From Candidatus Brocadia carolinensis (lineage in GTDB: Bacteria > Planctomycetota > Brocadiia > Brocadiales > Brocadiaceae), in contig AYTS01000075.1 in assembly GCA_002009475.1 (NCBI GenBank), positions 1 through 36,255 of the forward strand: a DNA stretch of 36,255 nt. The letters run 5' to 3'. Both the position numbers and the translations under genes were made by a program. Shown one piece after another: positions 20,033 through 28,381 of the stretch; within the stretch, counting starts at the first letter, position 1, and each line of letters opens with the position of its first letter. The notes beneath the pieces are model-generated. The model saw only the letters and a list, made by a program, of their open reading frames with translations. It was not told where the DNA came from and made no database searches.

Positions 20033-20636
20033 TTTGTCAAAAAAGTTAAGAAATGTTTCCTTCTCTGTATTTTGTGAGCATGACATACTGCTTCTGGCAA
20101 GCAGAGCGCCATCGTATTGAGCTAACGGTAGTTATTATGGTTCTATACTCCATTCCTCTTGGCGACAACTTTTCATCCTTGTTAAAAAAACAATTCTATC
20201 ATAGTTATCTTTCTTGACCGATGCATCTCTCGAAACTCAAAAACCTCAGTATAAACATACCGGAATAAGAAGTCCAGAGGATTGTTAATAATGTAAAGCT
20301 ATCTCTAAAAACCATGATCTGGTTTATGAACTTTTCGATGACGTATCTTTTCAACACATCAGGAGGATGGTCGGCCGAACATGATGAATTCTGCATTGCA
20401 TCAGATTAAGTCTTGTAAAGCATGCATCATAGTGCGTCTCTACCGTTATAGACGGACTTGACATTCTTGTTGATTCCTTGTGAAAAGTCAGGCAATCTGT
20501 TGCATATTACCCCTTCTCCTCATAATATTCCCATAAGTTCACACCATCCGTTATCCACTTTCTCGTTTTTCTGGTGTTTTATAGTGTTGATAAAATAAAA
20601 TACTTGCACTTCGTTAAATTTTTGCTAAATTGTGGG
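20033..20636. other. Intergenic DNA without recognisable genes
   Basis: About 600 bases upstream of the exporter and before the sulfotransferase remnant. Only short unsupported frames occur, including one of 63 codons on the minus strand at 20205-20396 with no family resemblance. A weak rightward promoter-like pair (TTGCAC at 20604, TAAATT at 20626, 16-bp spacer) precedes the remnant and may have served the lost gene. Confidence 0.45.
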
Positions 20637-20834
20637 TTTCATGGAAACTGACGATGCAGGCGGCAGCAATATTTTTTACTTCTGCAACTGCCGCCTGATA
20701 TGGCATTAGACGTGATTAGTGCCACGGAAGGCAAGTTGTTAGAACAGGATATTTCAAAATAAGGTACAAGAGGTGTAATCCGAACTAACGATTCTGGGTG
20801 GGTAGCGTATGCGAATACGCAAAAAGCAGGTATA
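20637..20834 (+). pseudogene. Remnant of a sulfotransferase gene 3' end
   Basis: This stretch aligns base for base along most of its length with 22569-22767, the end of the fused sulfotransferase gene downstream. Shared blocks include GGATATTTCAAA, TCCGAACTAACG, TTCTGG and CAGGTATAGCA. Stops and small indels mean it cannot be translated. It ends where copy 2 of the interspersed repeat begins. The simplest reading is that an earlier tandem copy was lost by deletion, with the repeat inserted at its end. Confidence 0.8.
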
Positions 20835-20835
20835 G

Positions 20836-21061
20836 CATAGCGCAGCAAAGCCGCACCCAATTCTCCGTTGTGAAAGCGGGAGATTGCTTCGGAAAAGACC
20901 CTCGCAATGACACAGACTTTGCCTTTGATGACATATGGTGCATTGTCATTGCGAGCGAAGCGAAGCAATCTTTCTCTCATAAACAATCTGTACCTCCTGA
21001 TAAGGGATAAATAGGGTTGTGAAAAAACTTACAAAAAAAAGAAGTTTTTACACGGTAATAC
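20836..21061 (-). repeat. Interspersed ~225-bp repeat, copy 2 (inverted)
   Basis: Reverse complement of the element at 4722-4944 and 27027-27251, with the same ends (GTATTAC...AAAACTTC at 21061 and GCTTTGCTGCG near 20841) and the same internal palindrome. It separates the sulfotransferase remnant from the intact fused gene and is inverted relative to copy 3 at the far side of the island. Confidence 0.85.
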
Positions 21062-21162
21062 TATATAGCGCAATTGGGATGATTCTGAATGGATACTAAG
21101 ATGCACCTCGTACAGGCAGCCTGTATTTGGTTTTCAAAGCAAATCAAACAGGAGTTTCGGTT

Positions 21163-22788
21163 GTGAAAAGTATCAGATGGCCATTTGTAACCTTACGACG
21201 GATGGCACAGGAGTGTTCCCGGTTGAAACAAAAACACACACAGGATATTACCCAGTTGAAGCAAGAATATGACCAGGATCTTGCCCAGTTAAGACGAGAG
21301 TATGCCTGGATAGAACAAGAGCGTGCCAGATTGATCCGGCTGCATTTGCAGTTGCTGCAGGATTGTTTATGCGGAATTATTTATGAGGATCCTCCGTTAA
21401 AGACGCTGGCCGTGGAAAAATTCGATGCCAAGCTGAGGGAATATGGCTGGGACTGGCCTTCTTTTGCACATACTATGATAGGAAGAAAAAGGCTGGCAAA
21501 TCTGTGTGCATTGGTTGAGAGCGTGCTTGGCGAAGGTATTGAGGGTGATTTGATCGAAACGGGTGTGTGGAGGGGAGGCGCCTGCATTTTGATGAGAGGT
21601 GTTCTTGATGCTTATTGCGTCAAGGATCGAAACGTGTGGTTGGCGGATTCATTTGAAGGGTGTCCTCAGCCCAATTCAGAAAAATATCCTGCAGATGCAG
21701 ACGACAAGTTTTACACATATCCGGAACTTAGTGTTTCTATCGAGGAGGTAAAACGGAATTTCGAGAAATACGGCTTGCTGGATGACCAGGTCAAATTTCT
21801 TAAGGGATGGTTTAAGGATACTTTACCGAATGCGCCGATAGAGAAATTGGCCGTGCTCCGCTTGGACGGCGACCTGTACGAATCGACCATGGATGTTTTG
21901 GTGGCCTTATATGATAAACTTTCCGAGGGGGGTTATGTAATCATTGATGATTACCATGTGGTTGAAGGTTGCAAGAAGGCCGTAAATGATTTTCTGATCC
22001 ACCGCGGAGAAATACCTGAGAAAAAGGAAATAGATGGCGTTGGTGTGTATTGGCGCAAATTTTCACCAACTCAGGGAGCAGTTCCAGCGCTGTTCCTGCA
22101 TATTCAGAAAACCGCTGGAACATCAATAGTTACTGCGGTTCGCCAACATTATGGACACAGCATGACGAGCTACGAAGATTGCTGGGGGCATCAGCCAGAC
22201 GAATTTACTAATGTGAAATTTGTTTCGGGACATATCGGGTACGACTATGCGAAAACGTTGTTCCCAGGACGATTTTCGTTTACTTTTTTACGCAATCCGA
22301 TTGAACGGATACTTTCGATGTATTTCTTTTGCAGAGGCAGAGATCCGCACAAATTCGTGATCTATGAACGCGCCAATAGGCTGGATTTGGAAGACTTCCT
22401 GGCTGCAGGTTTTTCTGATCCTTGGGTCAAGAAAAATATCTGGAACAATCAGGTATGGCAGTTGGCGCACGGTTATGCACACTTGGATAACAGGGCAATC
22501 GATGACTTTTCCGGGCAGCAATTGCTGGATCTTGCGATGGGGCATCTGGGAAAGTTTTCCTATATCGGTTTTACGGAAACAGTTGATACAGACTGTGCCA
22601 ATATTTTTTTACATCTCAAACTGCCGCCTACGGTGGCATTGCCCGTGGTTAATGCCACAGCAGGCAAATTGCTGGTGCAGGATATTTCAAAGAAAGCACA
22701 AGAATTGTTGTCCGAACTAACGGTTCTGGATTGGCAGCTATACGAATATGCAAGAAACAGGTATAGCAAAAGAGTGCAACCGGGGTAA
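21163..22788 (+). CDS. TylF/MycF-type O-methyltransferase fused to a sulfotransferase
   Basis: Residue numbers count from the upstream TTG at 21127. An N-terminal coiled coil (about 25-80, repeats of LKQEYDQDLAQLRREY) precedes a macrocin-O-methyltransferase-type domain (about 85-312) with ETGVWRGGACILM (SAM site), ADSFEGCP, RLDGDLYEST and IIDDYHV; D248 and D274-D275 are likely metal ligands. A PAPS-dependent sulfotransferase domain (about 320-545) shows the 5'-phosphosulfate motif LFLHIQKTAGTS and the 3'-phosphate motif FLRNPIERILSMYFF. I place the start at GTG 21163 because AGGAG stands 8 nt before it. One polypeptide could methylate and sulfate the same sugar. It is a paralogue of the lone sulfotransferase at 26248. 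Acceptor is unknown. Confidence 0.88.
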   Translation: MKSIRWPFVTLRRMAQECSRLKQKHTQDITQLKQEYDQDLAQLRREYAWIEQERARLIRLHLQLLQDCLCGIIYEDPPLKTLAVEKFDAKLREYGWDWPSFAHTMIGRKRLANLCALVESVLGEGIEGDLIETGVWRGGACILMRGVLDAYCVKDRNVWLADSFEGCPQPNSEKYPADADDKFYTYPELSVSIEEVKRNFEKYGLLDDQVKFLKGWFKDTLPNAPIEKLAVLRLDGDLYESTMDVLVALYDKLSEGGYVIIDDYHVVEGCKKAVNDFLIHRGEIPEKKEIDGVGVYWRKFSPTQGAVPALFLHIQKTAGTSIVTAVRQHYGHSMTSYEDCWGHQPDEFTNVKFVSGHIGYDYAKTLFPGRFSFTFLRNPIERILSMYFFCRGRDPHKFVIYERANRLDLEDFLAAGFSDPWVKKNIWNNQVWQLAHGYAHLDNRAIDDFSGQQLLDLAMGHLGKFSYIGFTETVDTDCANIFLHLKLPPTVALPVVNATAGKLLVQDISKKAQELLSELTVLDWQLYEYARNRYSKRVQPG

Positions 22789-22794
22789 TTCAAA

Positions 22795-22893
22795 ATGTAT
22801 AATAAGGCACAGAAAACAAGAGTTTCGGTTGGGAAAAGTATCAGATTGCCGTTTGTTACCTTGCAGAGAGTGGAACCGGAGTGTTTCGGGTGA
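22795..22893 (+). pseudogene. Duplicated 5' fragment of the fused methyltransferase-sulfotransferase gene
   Basis: The segment repeats the start region of the gene at 21127-21230: AGAGTTTCGGTTG.GAAAAGTATCAGAT, then the codons for PFVTL. Its ribosome binding site (AGGAG changed to AAGAG) and start codon (GTG changed to GGG) are both mutated relative to the intact copy. A frame from ATG 22795 reads 32 residues (KSIRLPFVTLQR) and stops at 22893. It is joined directly to the next methyltransferase gene, so a recombination between gene copies probably placed that gene here. Confidence 0.78.
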
Positions 22894-22913
22894 ATCAAGA
22901 AGATGTCAAAGAG

Positions 22914-23776
22914 ATGTCAAAAAACACCGGAGATAAGCGCCATGTATACGAATACCCGGTAGATTTGAATGCGAATACCGCATCTGCCAGGGTGATTCGG
23001 ATGGTAGGCAAGAACAAGAAGGTGCTGGAGATTGGAGCGGGGCCTGGCTCAATCACCAAACATCTTCGGCACGCGAATAATTGCAGAATCATAGCACTGG
23101 AGGTGGATGGCGAGGCAATAAAAAAATTGTCCCCTTTTTGTGAGCGTGTCTATCAGGCAAATCTGAACGACACTGTCTGGACAGACATCCTGGAGAATGA
23201 AGGTCGCTTTGATGCGGTGGTGGCCGCAGACGTGCTGGAACACCTTTATGATCCGCTTGCAGTCCTAAAACAAATGGTAGGCTTCGTGTGTGATGATGGT
23301 TGTCTCGTCATCTCACTTCCTCATGTCGGACATTCTGCGATACATGCATGCCTGATGGACGAAGATTTTGAATATCGCGACTGGGGGTTGCTGGATCGAA
23401 CACATATCCGCTTTTTCGGGATAAAGAATATCCAGCTTTGTTTGATAATGCCGGACTGAAGATCGTACAAGCTGAATTTGTGACCCTGGCACCGGAGCAG
23501 ACCGAATTCGTCGAACACTGGAATAGGGCACCTGCGGAATTGCGCCGGGCGCTTTCTGCGAATCCCTTCGGGTTGGTTTATCAGGTAGTGGTCAAGGCAG
23601 TGCCCACTACGGCTGATGTGGAGGCAGTCTCGCTGATGTCGATGGCGGGAGAAAGGGCATGGGGGAAAAAATCTTCTTTCATCGCAAAAGCTAAGGCTCT
23701 CGTACGTCCTTACATAAGTGACGGGATACGGATTCGATTGCTCGGTGTGATGCGTAGAATGGGAATCCATATCTGA
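22914..23776 (+). CDS. Class I SAM-dependent methyltransferase, frame broken by a one-base deletion
   Basis: The SAM-binding motif is VLEIGAGPGSITKHL, followed by ALEVDGEAIKKL and the acidic-loop ADVLEHLYDPLAVLKQ of the Methyltransf_11/23 type. The frame extends upstream to an ATG at 22881 inside the duplicated fragment; the ATG at 22914 (MSKNTGDKRH) is the better start, though no clear ribosome binding site marks it. Near 23435 one base is missing. Adding one gives FFGIKNIQALFDNAGLKIVQAEF and joins the second frame to 23776, about 288 residues. This break is of opposite sign to the poly-A ones and not in a long run, so it might be a true mutation. It probably methylates a sugar in the local glycan pathway. 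Confidence 0.8.
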
Positions 23777-23897
23777 TTGAAGGTGGCCGGGTACGCAGAC
23801 AATTATAAAGACGTTCGCGTGCTCCACATAGTTCTACAGGATCGTTACGAACAGCAAATTTACACCGTGTTTTTACCATATTTAGAGAATACCCATA

Positions 23898-25016
23898 TTG
23901 ACCTCTCATAGCTTTAAATCTTCAACAATACCTCAGAGTAGGTTGTTGCCCGGCATACATGGACTTCGCGGATTGGCTGCACTGGCGGTAGTATTGTATC
24001 ATGTGGTAGAACTATCGGGTATCGCAACACCTGTCGGCTTTGCATTTATCCGTCGAGATTGTAAGTATGGAGCGCATCTGTTTTTTGTTCTGAGCGCATT
24101 TTCCTTAATGTATTCAACAGAACGGAACATGCATCGTCCTGGATGGGTAAGCGAATATTTTATCAAGCGCTTTTTCAGGATTGCGCCACTATTCTATTGC
24201 ATGTTTTTGTTACTGACTTTGCGCCAATGGCTGGCTGGTGGGGCAGTTGTTGGCATCAGGACCATATTGCTAAACATCACCTTTGCTTTTGGGTTCGTAC
24301 CGTGGTCAGATTTTGTGTGGGGAGGATGGACCATTGGCGTTGAAATGATTTTCTACGTCATTTTCCCTGTGTTGTTATTGACAATCAAAACTTCTCGACA
24401 AGCGCTAATCCTGACGATATTGCTATCACTGGTAAGCTGCGCTGCCAGATACCAGTTGACTGCTGAATACCTCCGAACAGACCCAAGACCTCGTTGGGAT
24501 TGGAGCTACTTTTCGTTTATATCAAATGTATACTTTTTTGCGGCTGGAATATTTGCTTACCGTTTTGGTAAGGAATTAAAGGAAGGATTTGTTCTGAATA
24601 TTGCAATACCGTGGGGGGCGTGCATTGTTCTTGCGGTATTGCTGTTTACCGAGTTAGATAGTGGCCTTAGGAAGGGCGGGAGGCCAGATTTGGTAATATG
24701 GGCAGTTGGGTTTACTGCCCTTTGTATATGGCAAGGTTTGCGTCCATGTGCCTGGATAGGCAGCAAAGTGCTTGAATACGTGGGGGAGCGCAGCTATAGC
24801 GTATATTTGTTGCATCCTACGATCGTCTTTTTTCTTAAGAAATGGATTGTGGGAGGTTATGCGTTTCTTCTACCATACGTAGGAAAATATGCCTACTTTA
24901 TTTGTGTATTTCTGGTGTTAATGATTGTTTTAGTCGTGGCGGAATTAACCTATCGCTTCATTGAGGTTCCAGGTATCAAATTGGGGCGTCGCTATATCTC
25001 AAAACACACCGCCTGA
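23898..25016 (+). CDS. Membrane O-acyltransferase (Acyltransferase_3/OafA-like)
   Basis: An integral membrane enzyme of the family that adds acetyl or other acyl groups to surface glycans. The N-terminus shows PGIHGLRGLAALAVVLYHVVE with the catalytic-site histidine, then HLFFVLSAFSLMYS (family usual FFVLSGF) and FIKRFFRIAPLFYCMF. About ten hydrophobic segments follow. YVGERSYSVYLLHPTIVFF and a final ELTYRFIEVPGI are family marks. The length is 372 residues. The frame's start codon is TTG at 23898; another TTG near 23943 is possible, and no good ribosome binding site decides between them. Its neighbours point to decoration of the exported glycan. Confidence 0.9.
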   Translation: MTSHSFKSSTIPQSRLLPGIHGLRGLAALAVVLYHVVELSGIATPVGFAFIRRDCKYGAHLFFVLSAFSLMYSTERNMHRPGWVSEYFIKRFFRIAPLFYCMFLLLTLRQWLAGGAVVGIRTILLNITFAFGFVPWSDFVWGGWTIGVEMIFYVIFPVLLLTIKTSRQALILTILLSLVSCAARYQLTAEYLRTDPRPRWDWSYFSFISNVYFFAAGIFAYRFGKELKEGFVLNIAIPWGACIVLAVLLFTELDSGLRKGGRPDLVIWAVGFTALCIWQGLRPCAWIGSKVLEYVGERSYSVYLLHPTIVFFLKKWIVGGYAFLLPYVGKYAYFICVFLVLMIVLVVAELTYRFIEVPGIKLGRRYISKHTA

Positions 25017-25062
25017 ATGTTTTGGCAATGATTTCAATTAGGGTATTTATAAAAGAATCTCC

Positions 25063-26247
25063 ATGGATCTGAAAGATCGGAGCGTGACGATGGCAGGATC
25101 GCAACAAGTAAAGCTGATTGCCATGTATTTTCCACAGTTCCATGCAATCCCTGAGAATGATGAATGGTGGGGAAAGGGCTTTACTGACTGGGATAATGTG
25201 GTTCCTTCAAAACCACAATTTGATGGACACTACCAGCCACGGGTGCCGCTAAATAAAAATTATTATGACCAATCAAAGATCGAAACGATCCGATGGCAAG
25301 TCGATTTGGCAAAACGTTACGGTCTTTATGGATTCTGCCATTACCATTATTGGTTTGATGGTAAACAGATGCTTGAGACTCCAACAAACCTGTGGATGGC
25401 AAACAGGGATATCGAATTTCCGTTTTGCCTTTCATGGGCGAACGAAACCTGGTCGCGCAGATGGGATGGAATGGATCACCACATCCTGGTTCAGCAAACA
25501 CATCCCCCCACTAGGGAAAGCTGGAAAAAACATTTCGATTATCTGATCACGGCGTGGACCGATCCGAGGGCCATCAAGGTCGATGGCAAGCCTGTTTTCA
25601 TCATATACCGCCCGCATCGCATTGAACAGATAGACCAGATGCTGGATTATTGGCGCAAACTTGCGCTGCAGACCGGATTGCCGGGGCTGTATATCATGGC
25701 GCAGAAGCAATATGAGTTTCCCAACAGAGGGTGCATCCGGTCTTTTGACGGGGTCTTCCAGTTCCAGCCGTTCGAGGCGATCTATTCGTCAGGATTCGAC
25801 AAGAGTTCCATCCGACATTCCAGGCTATTCAAAGTGGTAAAAAAAATGCCGAGGCGAGTACAGGATTTGTTGCGTGAGCTGCGTGAGAAGTTTATCAAGG
25901 AACTGACATTTCATGATTATGAGACTGTCTGGCAACAGATAGTCAGGATCAGGCACGAGGAAGGGCTCGACACTTATCCTGGCGCATTTGTCGACTGGGA
26001 TAACGCCCCACGCTATAAGCGGCGTGCAACGGTGTTCAGGGGCGCCACTCCTGAAGCGTTTCATACATGGTTCGGCAAGTTGGTTGAAACGATGACGCAA
26101 AGACATTTACCGGAAAACTTCATTTTCCTGAATGCGTGGAATGAATGGAGCGAGGGCACCTATCTGGAGCCGGATGAACGCCATGGGTATAAATATCTGG
26201 AGGCAGTGCAAGATGCCTTGCAAAATGGATTAAACAAAAATAAGTAA
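25063..26247 (+). CDS. WbsX-like glycosyltransferase (GT-WbsX, GH99-like domain)
   Basis: The protein begins after a short lead with KLIAMYFPQFHAIPENDEWWG, GFTDWDNV, FDGHYQPRVPLN and YGFCHYHYWFDGKQMLE, and ends with FLNAWNEWSEGTYLEPDERHGY. These are the hallmarks of the WbsX family found in O-antigen and capsule clusters, which has a glycoside hydrolase 99-like barrel. The length of 394 residues is typical. Whether it transfers or trims sugars is not settled for the family. An alternative start is the internal ATG at 25090. It ends exactly where the sulfotransferase ATG begins, so the two are probably co-translated. Confidence 0.9.
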   Translation: MDLKDRSVTMAGSQQVKLIAMYFPQFHAIPENDEWWGKGFTDWDNVVPSKPQFDGHYQPRVPLNKNYYDQSKIETIRWQVDLAKRYGLYGFCHYHYWFDGKQMLETPTNLWMANRDIEFPFCLSWANETWSRRWDGMDHHILVQQTHPPTRESWKKHFDYLITAWTDPRAIKVDGKPVFIIYRPHRIEQIDQMLDYWRKLALQTGLPGLYIMAQKQYEFPNRGCIRSFDGVFQFQPFEAIYSSGFDKSSIRHSRLFKVVKKMPRRVQDLLRELREKFIKELTFHDYETVWQQIVRIRHEEGLDTYPGAFVDWDNAPRYKRRATVFRGATPEAFHTWFGKLVETMTQRHLPENFIFLNAWNEWSEGTYLEPDERHGYKYLEAVQDALQNGLNKNK

Positions 26248-27009
26248 ATGAAGATAATACTTACTGAAAATGGGTTGAAGCTGAAAATGGCGCTCTTTAT
26301 GCATATTCAGAAGTGTGCTGGAACATCCGTCGTGAATTTGGCGGCAAAATATTACGGAAATAATAAAGTGTGCAGTCATGGTGATTTTTTGGGTAAACCG
26401 CCGAGTGATTTTTATAAAGTTCCCTTTGTTTCAGGCCACTTTGGATATGATTTTGCTAAAACTCTCATGCCGGGGAGGTATTGCTTTGTATTTTTAAGGG
26501 AACCTGCTGATAGAATACTATCCTTTTATTATTTTTGCAGACAGCGTGATCCGAATCAGTTTGAGATGTACAAATTGGCACAGGAACTTAATTTAGAACA
26601 GTTTCTGCAGTATGCATTTGAGGATCCACTAGCAAGATCGCGTATTTGGAACAATCAAACATGGCAACTGGCTCACGGCTATGGCAAGCAAGATAAGCGG
26701 TCAATAGTTAATTTTACCGAAGGAGAATTGCTAAAGTTGGCGAAGTCCCATTTAAGTGAATTTGATTACGTTGGTTTTACGGAAACATTCGATCGGGATA
26801 AAAAGATCATTCTTAAAAAGTTGGGCATTGTTGATGACGGATCCGTTACCAGGTTGAATGTTACGAAAGATAAACCGTCCATGCATGAGTTACCTTTGTC
26901 TATAAGGAAATTATTGGATCAACTCACTGAGCTTGATCGGGAGATATATCGATATGCCGGGTCACTCAGGCAACGATCCTGGTTGCAACGGATATTGGGC
27001 CGTCTTTGA
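26248..27009 (+). CDS. Stand-alone PAPS-dependent sulfotransferase
   Basis: A sulfotransferase of about 253 residues with the 5'-phosphosulfate motif FMHIQKCAGTS and 3'-phosphate motif FLREPADRILSFYYF. RSRIWNNQTWQLAHGYG and FDYVGFTETFDRD match the C-terminal domain of the fusion protein at 21163 closely, so the two are paralogues. The start at 26248 abuts the upstream stop; the ATG at 26287 (MALFMHIQK) would also retain the whole domain. Copy 3 of the repeat begins 18 bp after its stop. The acceptor is presumably a sugar of the locally encoded glycan. Confidence 0.9.
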   Translation: MKIILTENGLKLKMALFMHIQKCAGTSVVNLAAKYYGNNKVCSHGDFLGKPPSDFYKVPFVSGHFGYDFAKTLMPGRYCFVFLREPADRILSFYYFCRQRDPNQFEMYKLAQELNLEQFLQYAFEDPLARSRIWNNQTWQLAHGYGKQDKRSIVNFTEGELLKLAKSHLSEFDYVGFTETFDRDKKIILKKLGIVDDGSVTRLNVTKDKPSMHELPLSIRKLLDQLTELDREIYRYAGSLRQRSWLQRILGRL

Positions 27010-27026
27010 CAGGCCGTGGCGATACA

Positions 27027-27251
27027 GTATTACCGTATGAAAACTTCTTTTTTTGTAAGTTTTTCCATAACCCTATTCATCACTTATCATGGGGTACAGA
27101 CTGTGTATGAGAAAAAGATTGCTTCGCTTCGCTCGCAATGACAACGCACCATATGTCATCAACGACGTAGCCTGTGTCATTGCGAGGGGTTTTTCCGAAG
27201 CAATCTCCCGCTTTCACAACGGAAAATCGTGTGCGGCTTTGCTGCGCTATG
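27027..27251 (+). repeat. Interspersed ~225-bp repeat, copy 3
   Basis: Same element as copies 1 and 2, from GTATTAC to GCTTTGCTGCGCTATG. The inner arms near 27118-27141 and 27176-27207 can form a long hairpin. It lies between the convergent sulfotransferase and GT2 genes, where the hairpin could help end transcription. The remaining 155 bases to 27406 hold nothing I recognise. Confidence 0.85.
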
Positions 27252-27406
27252 TAATCCGCACGAAACGGAATATGCAGCACGGGTTTGTCCTTCGCTAGCG
27301 GGAGGTTAAGGGGGTGGATATACACTCACAAGCTGATCACGAGAGATCGGCGCTGCCTTTTTCAAAGAGCCAAAATTGTTACGCATATTCTAAAATAGAA
27401 GGACAA

Positions 27407-28333
27407 TCATATCCAGAGAAACATACCCATATTTCTTCGCAGGCCGGTTTTGAATATCCTGTGCCGAAGCAGTACCTTGCGACGATTTATCCACGATAAC
27501 TCTTTCAGAGAAGCAAATTCTCTTACGACCTCTTTTTTCTCCTGGTCGAGAAGGTCTTTATAGCAATCGTAAAACCCTCGTGCCTGTCTGACATTTTGGT
27601 AAAAACGTTCCAGTATCGCTGCATAGCCGCCTTGCCTGTAACGATGAATAAAATATCTCCATGCGTATTTAGAAGCTCCGAAGACATTCTGGCGGTTTTG
27701 GCGGTATAGAATAGTTACCTCATCTAAACAAACAAGATGTCCAAATGCGGCTGCCGTTAAACTGACCCAATGGTCGTGCATAAAAGCCTCTTTTGGTATG
27801 TTCCTGCACAAATCTGCCAGTGCACGGTTGATTAGCATCGTACAGCCGCTGGGAACATTCTGTACCAGCAGACGGTTCAAGCTGATATTAGCGGGGTTCA
27901 GATTCTGATAATGAAAATAGGAATTGTCTATTACTGCAAGCGTCTGGTCAACAACCCGCTTATCCGTAAATACCAGCAAGGGAGTGTTGTCGCCATATTT
28001 TTGTTGCTGTTCTTTCATACACGAAAGCGATTTTGATATTTTATCTGGCAACCAGATGTCGTCGTGGTCGCAGAACATAACATAGGGAGCCGAACTTTTG
28101 GAGAGTAACACTGAAAAATTTTCACAGGTGCCGGATCGTCCGGCCGAATGAAACGAAACTATCTTACCGGGAAACTGTTGTGTGTACTTTTTGATGATTT
28201 CTTGGGTTTTATCTTCAGAACCACCATCGCGTATTAATAACCGCCATTCTGTGTGGTGCTGATCAAGGAGCGATTTTATGGTCTCATCGAGAAATTGTGA
28301 TGAATTATACGTGGCAAGCAAAATATCAATCAT
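27407..28333 (-). CDS. Family 2 glycosyltransferase
   Basis: A GT-A fold transferase starting MIDILLATYNSSQFLDETIKSL, with WRLLIRDGGSEDKTQEII and the metal-binding region MFCDHDDIWLPDKI, similar to rhamnosyl- and other GT2 enzymes of O-antigen clusters. The length is about 308 residues. ATG 28333 fits the conserved start; a GTG at 28348 would add five residues. It is the last gene of a leftward run after hisF but belongs functionally with the glycan genes next door. The donor sugar cannot be read from the sequence. Confidence 0.9.
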   Translation of the reverse strand: MIDILLATYNSSQFLDETIKSLLDQHHTEWRLLIRDGGSEDKTQEIIKKYTQQFPGKIVSFHSAGRSGTCENFSVLLSKSSAPYVMFCDHDDIWLPDKISKSLSCMKEQQQKYGDNTPLLVFTDKRVVDQTLAVIDNSYFHYQNLNPANISLNRLLVQNVPSGCTMLINRALADLCRNIPKEAFMHDHWVSLTAAAFGHLVCLDEVTILYRQNRQNVFGASKYAWRYFIHRYRQGGYAAILERFYQNVRQARGFYDCYKDLLDQEKKEVVREFASLKELSWINRRKVLLRHRIFKTGLRRNMGMFLWI

Positions 28334-28381
28334 CGTTGGTTCGTGCACTTTATTTCACATTATCGCTTTATTAACAGGTAA

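Noticed and set aside
20205..20396. 63-codon minus-strand frame before the exporter
   Set aside because: No family resemblance or ribosome binding site, and AT-rich surroundings with no companion gene.
20604..20631. Weak rightward promoter (TTGCAC, 16 bp, TAAATT)
   Set aside because: Poor match to the perfect hexamers used elsewhere; mentioned only as a possible relic before the sulfotransferase remnant.
20639..20986. 115-codon minus-strand frame across the remnant and repeat copy 2
   Set aside because: It reads through a sulfotransferase remnant backwards and the interspersed repeat; similar chance frames arise in every repeat copy (RLLRFARNDN).
4722..27251. Repeat as a classic MITE with terminal inverted repeats
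   Set aside because: The outer ends (GTATTAC and ...CTATG/GGTATT) do not match well as inverted repeats, and clear target duplications are not visible; only the internal palindrome is firm.
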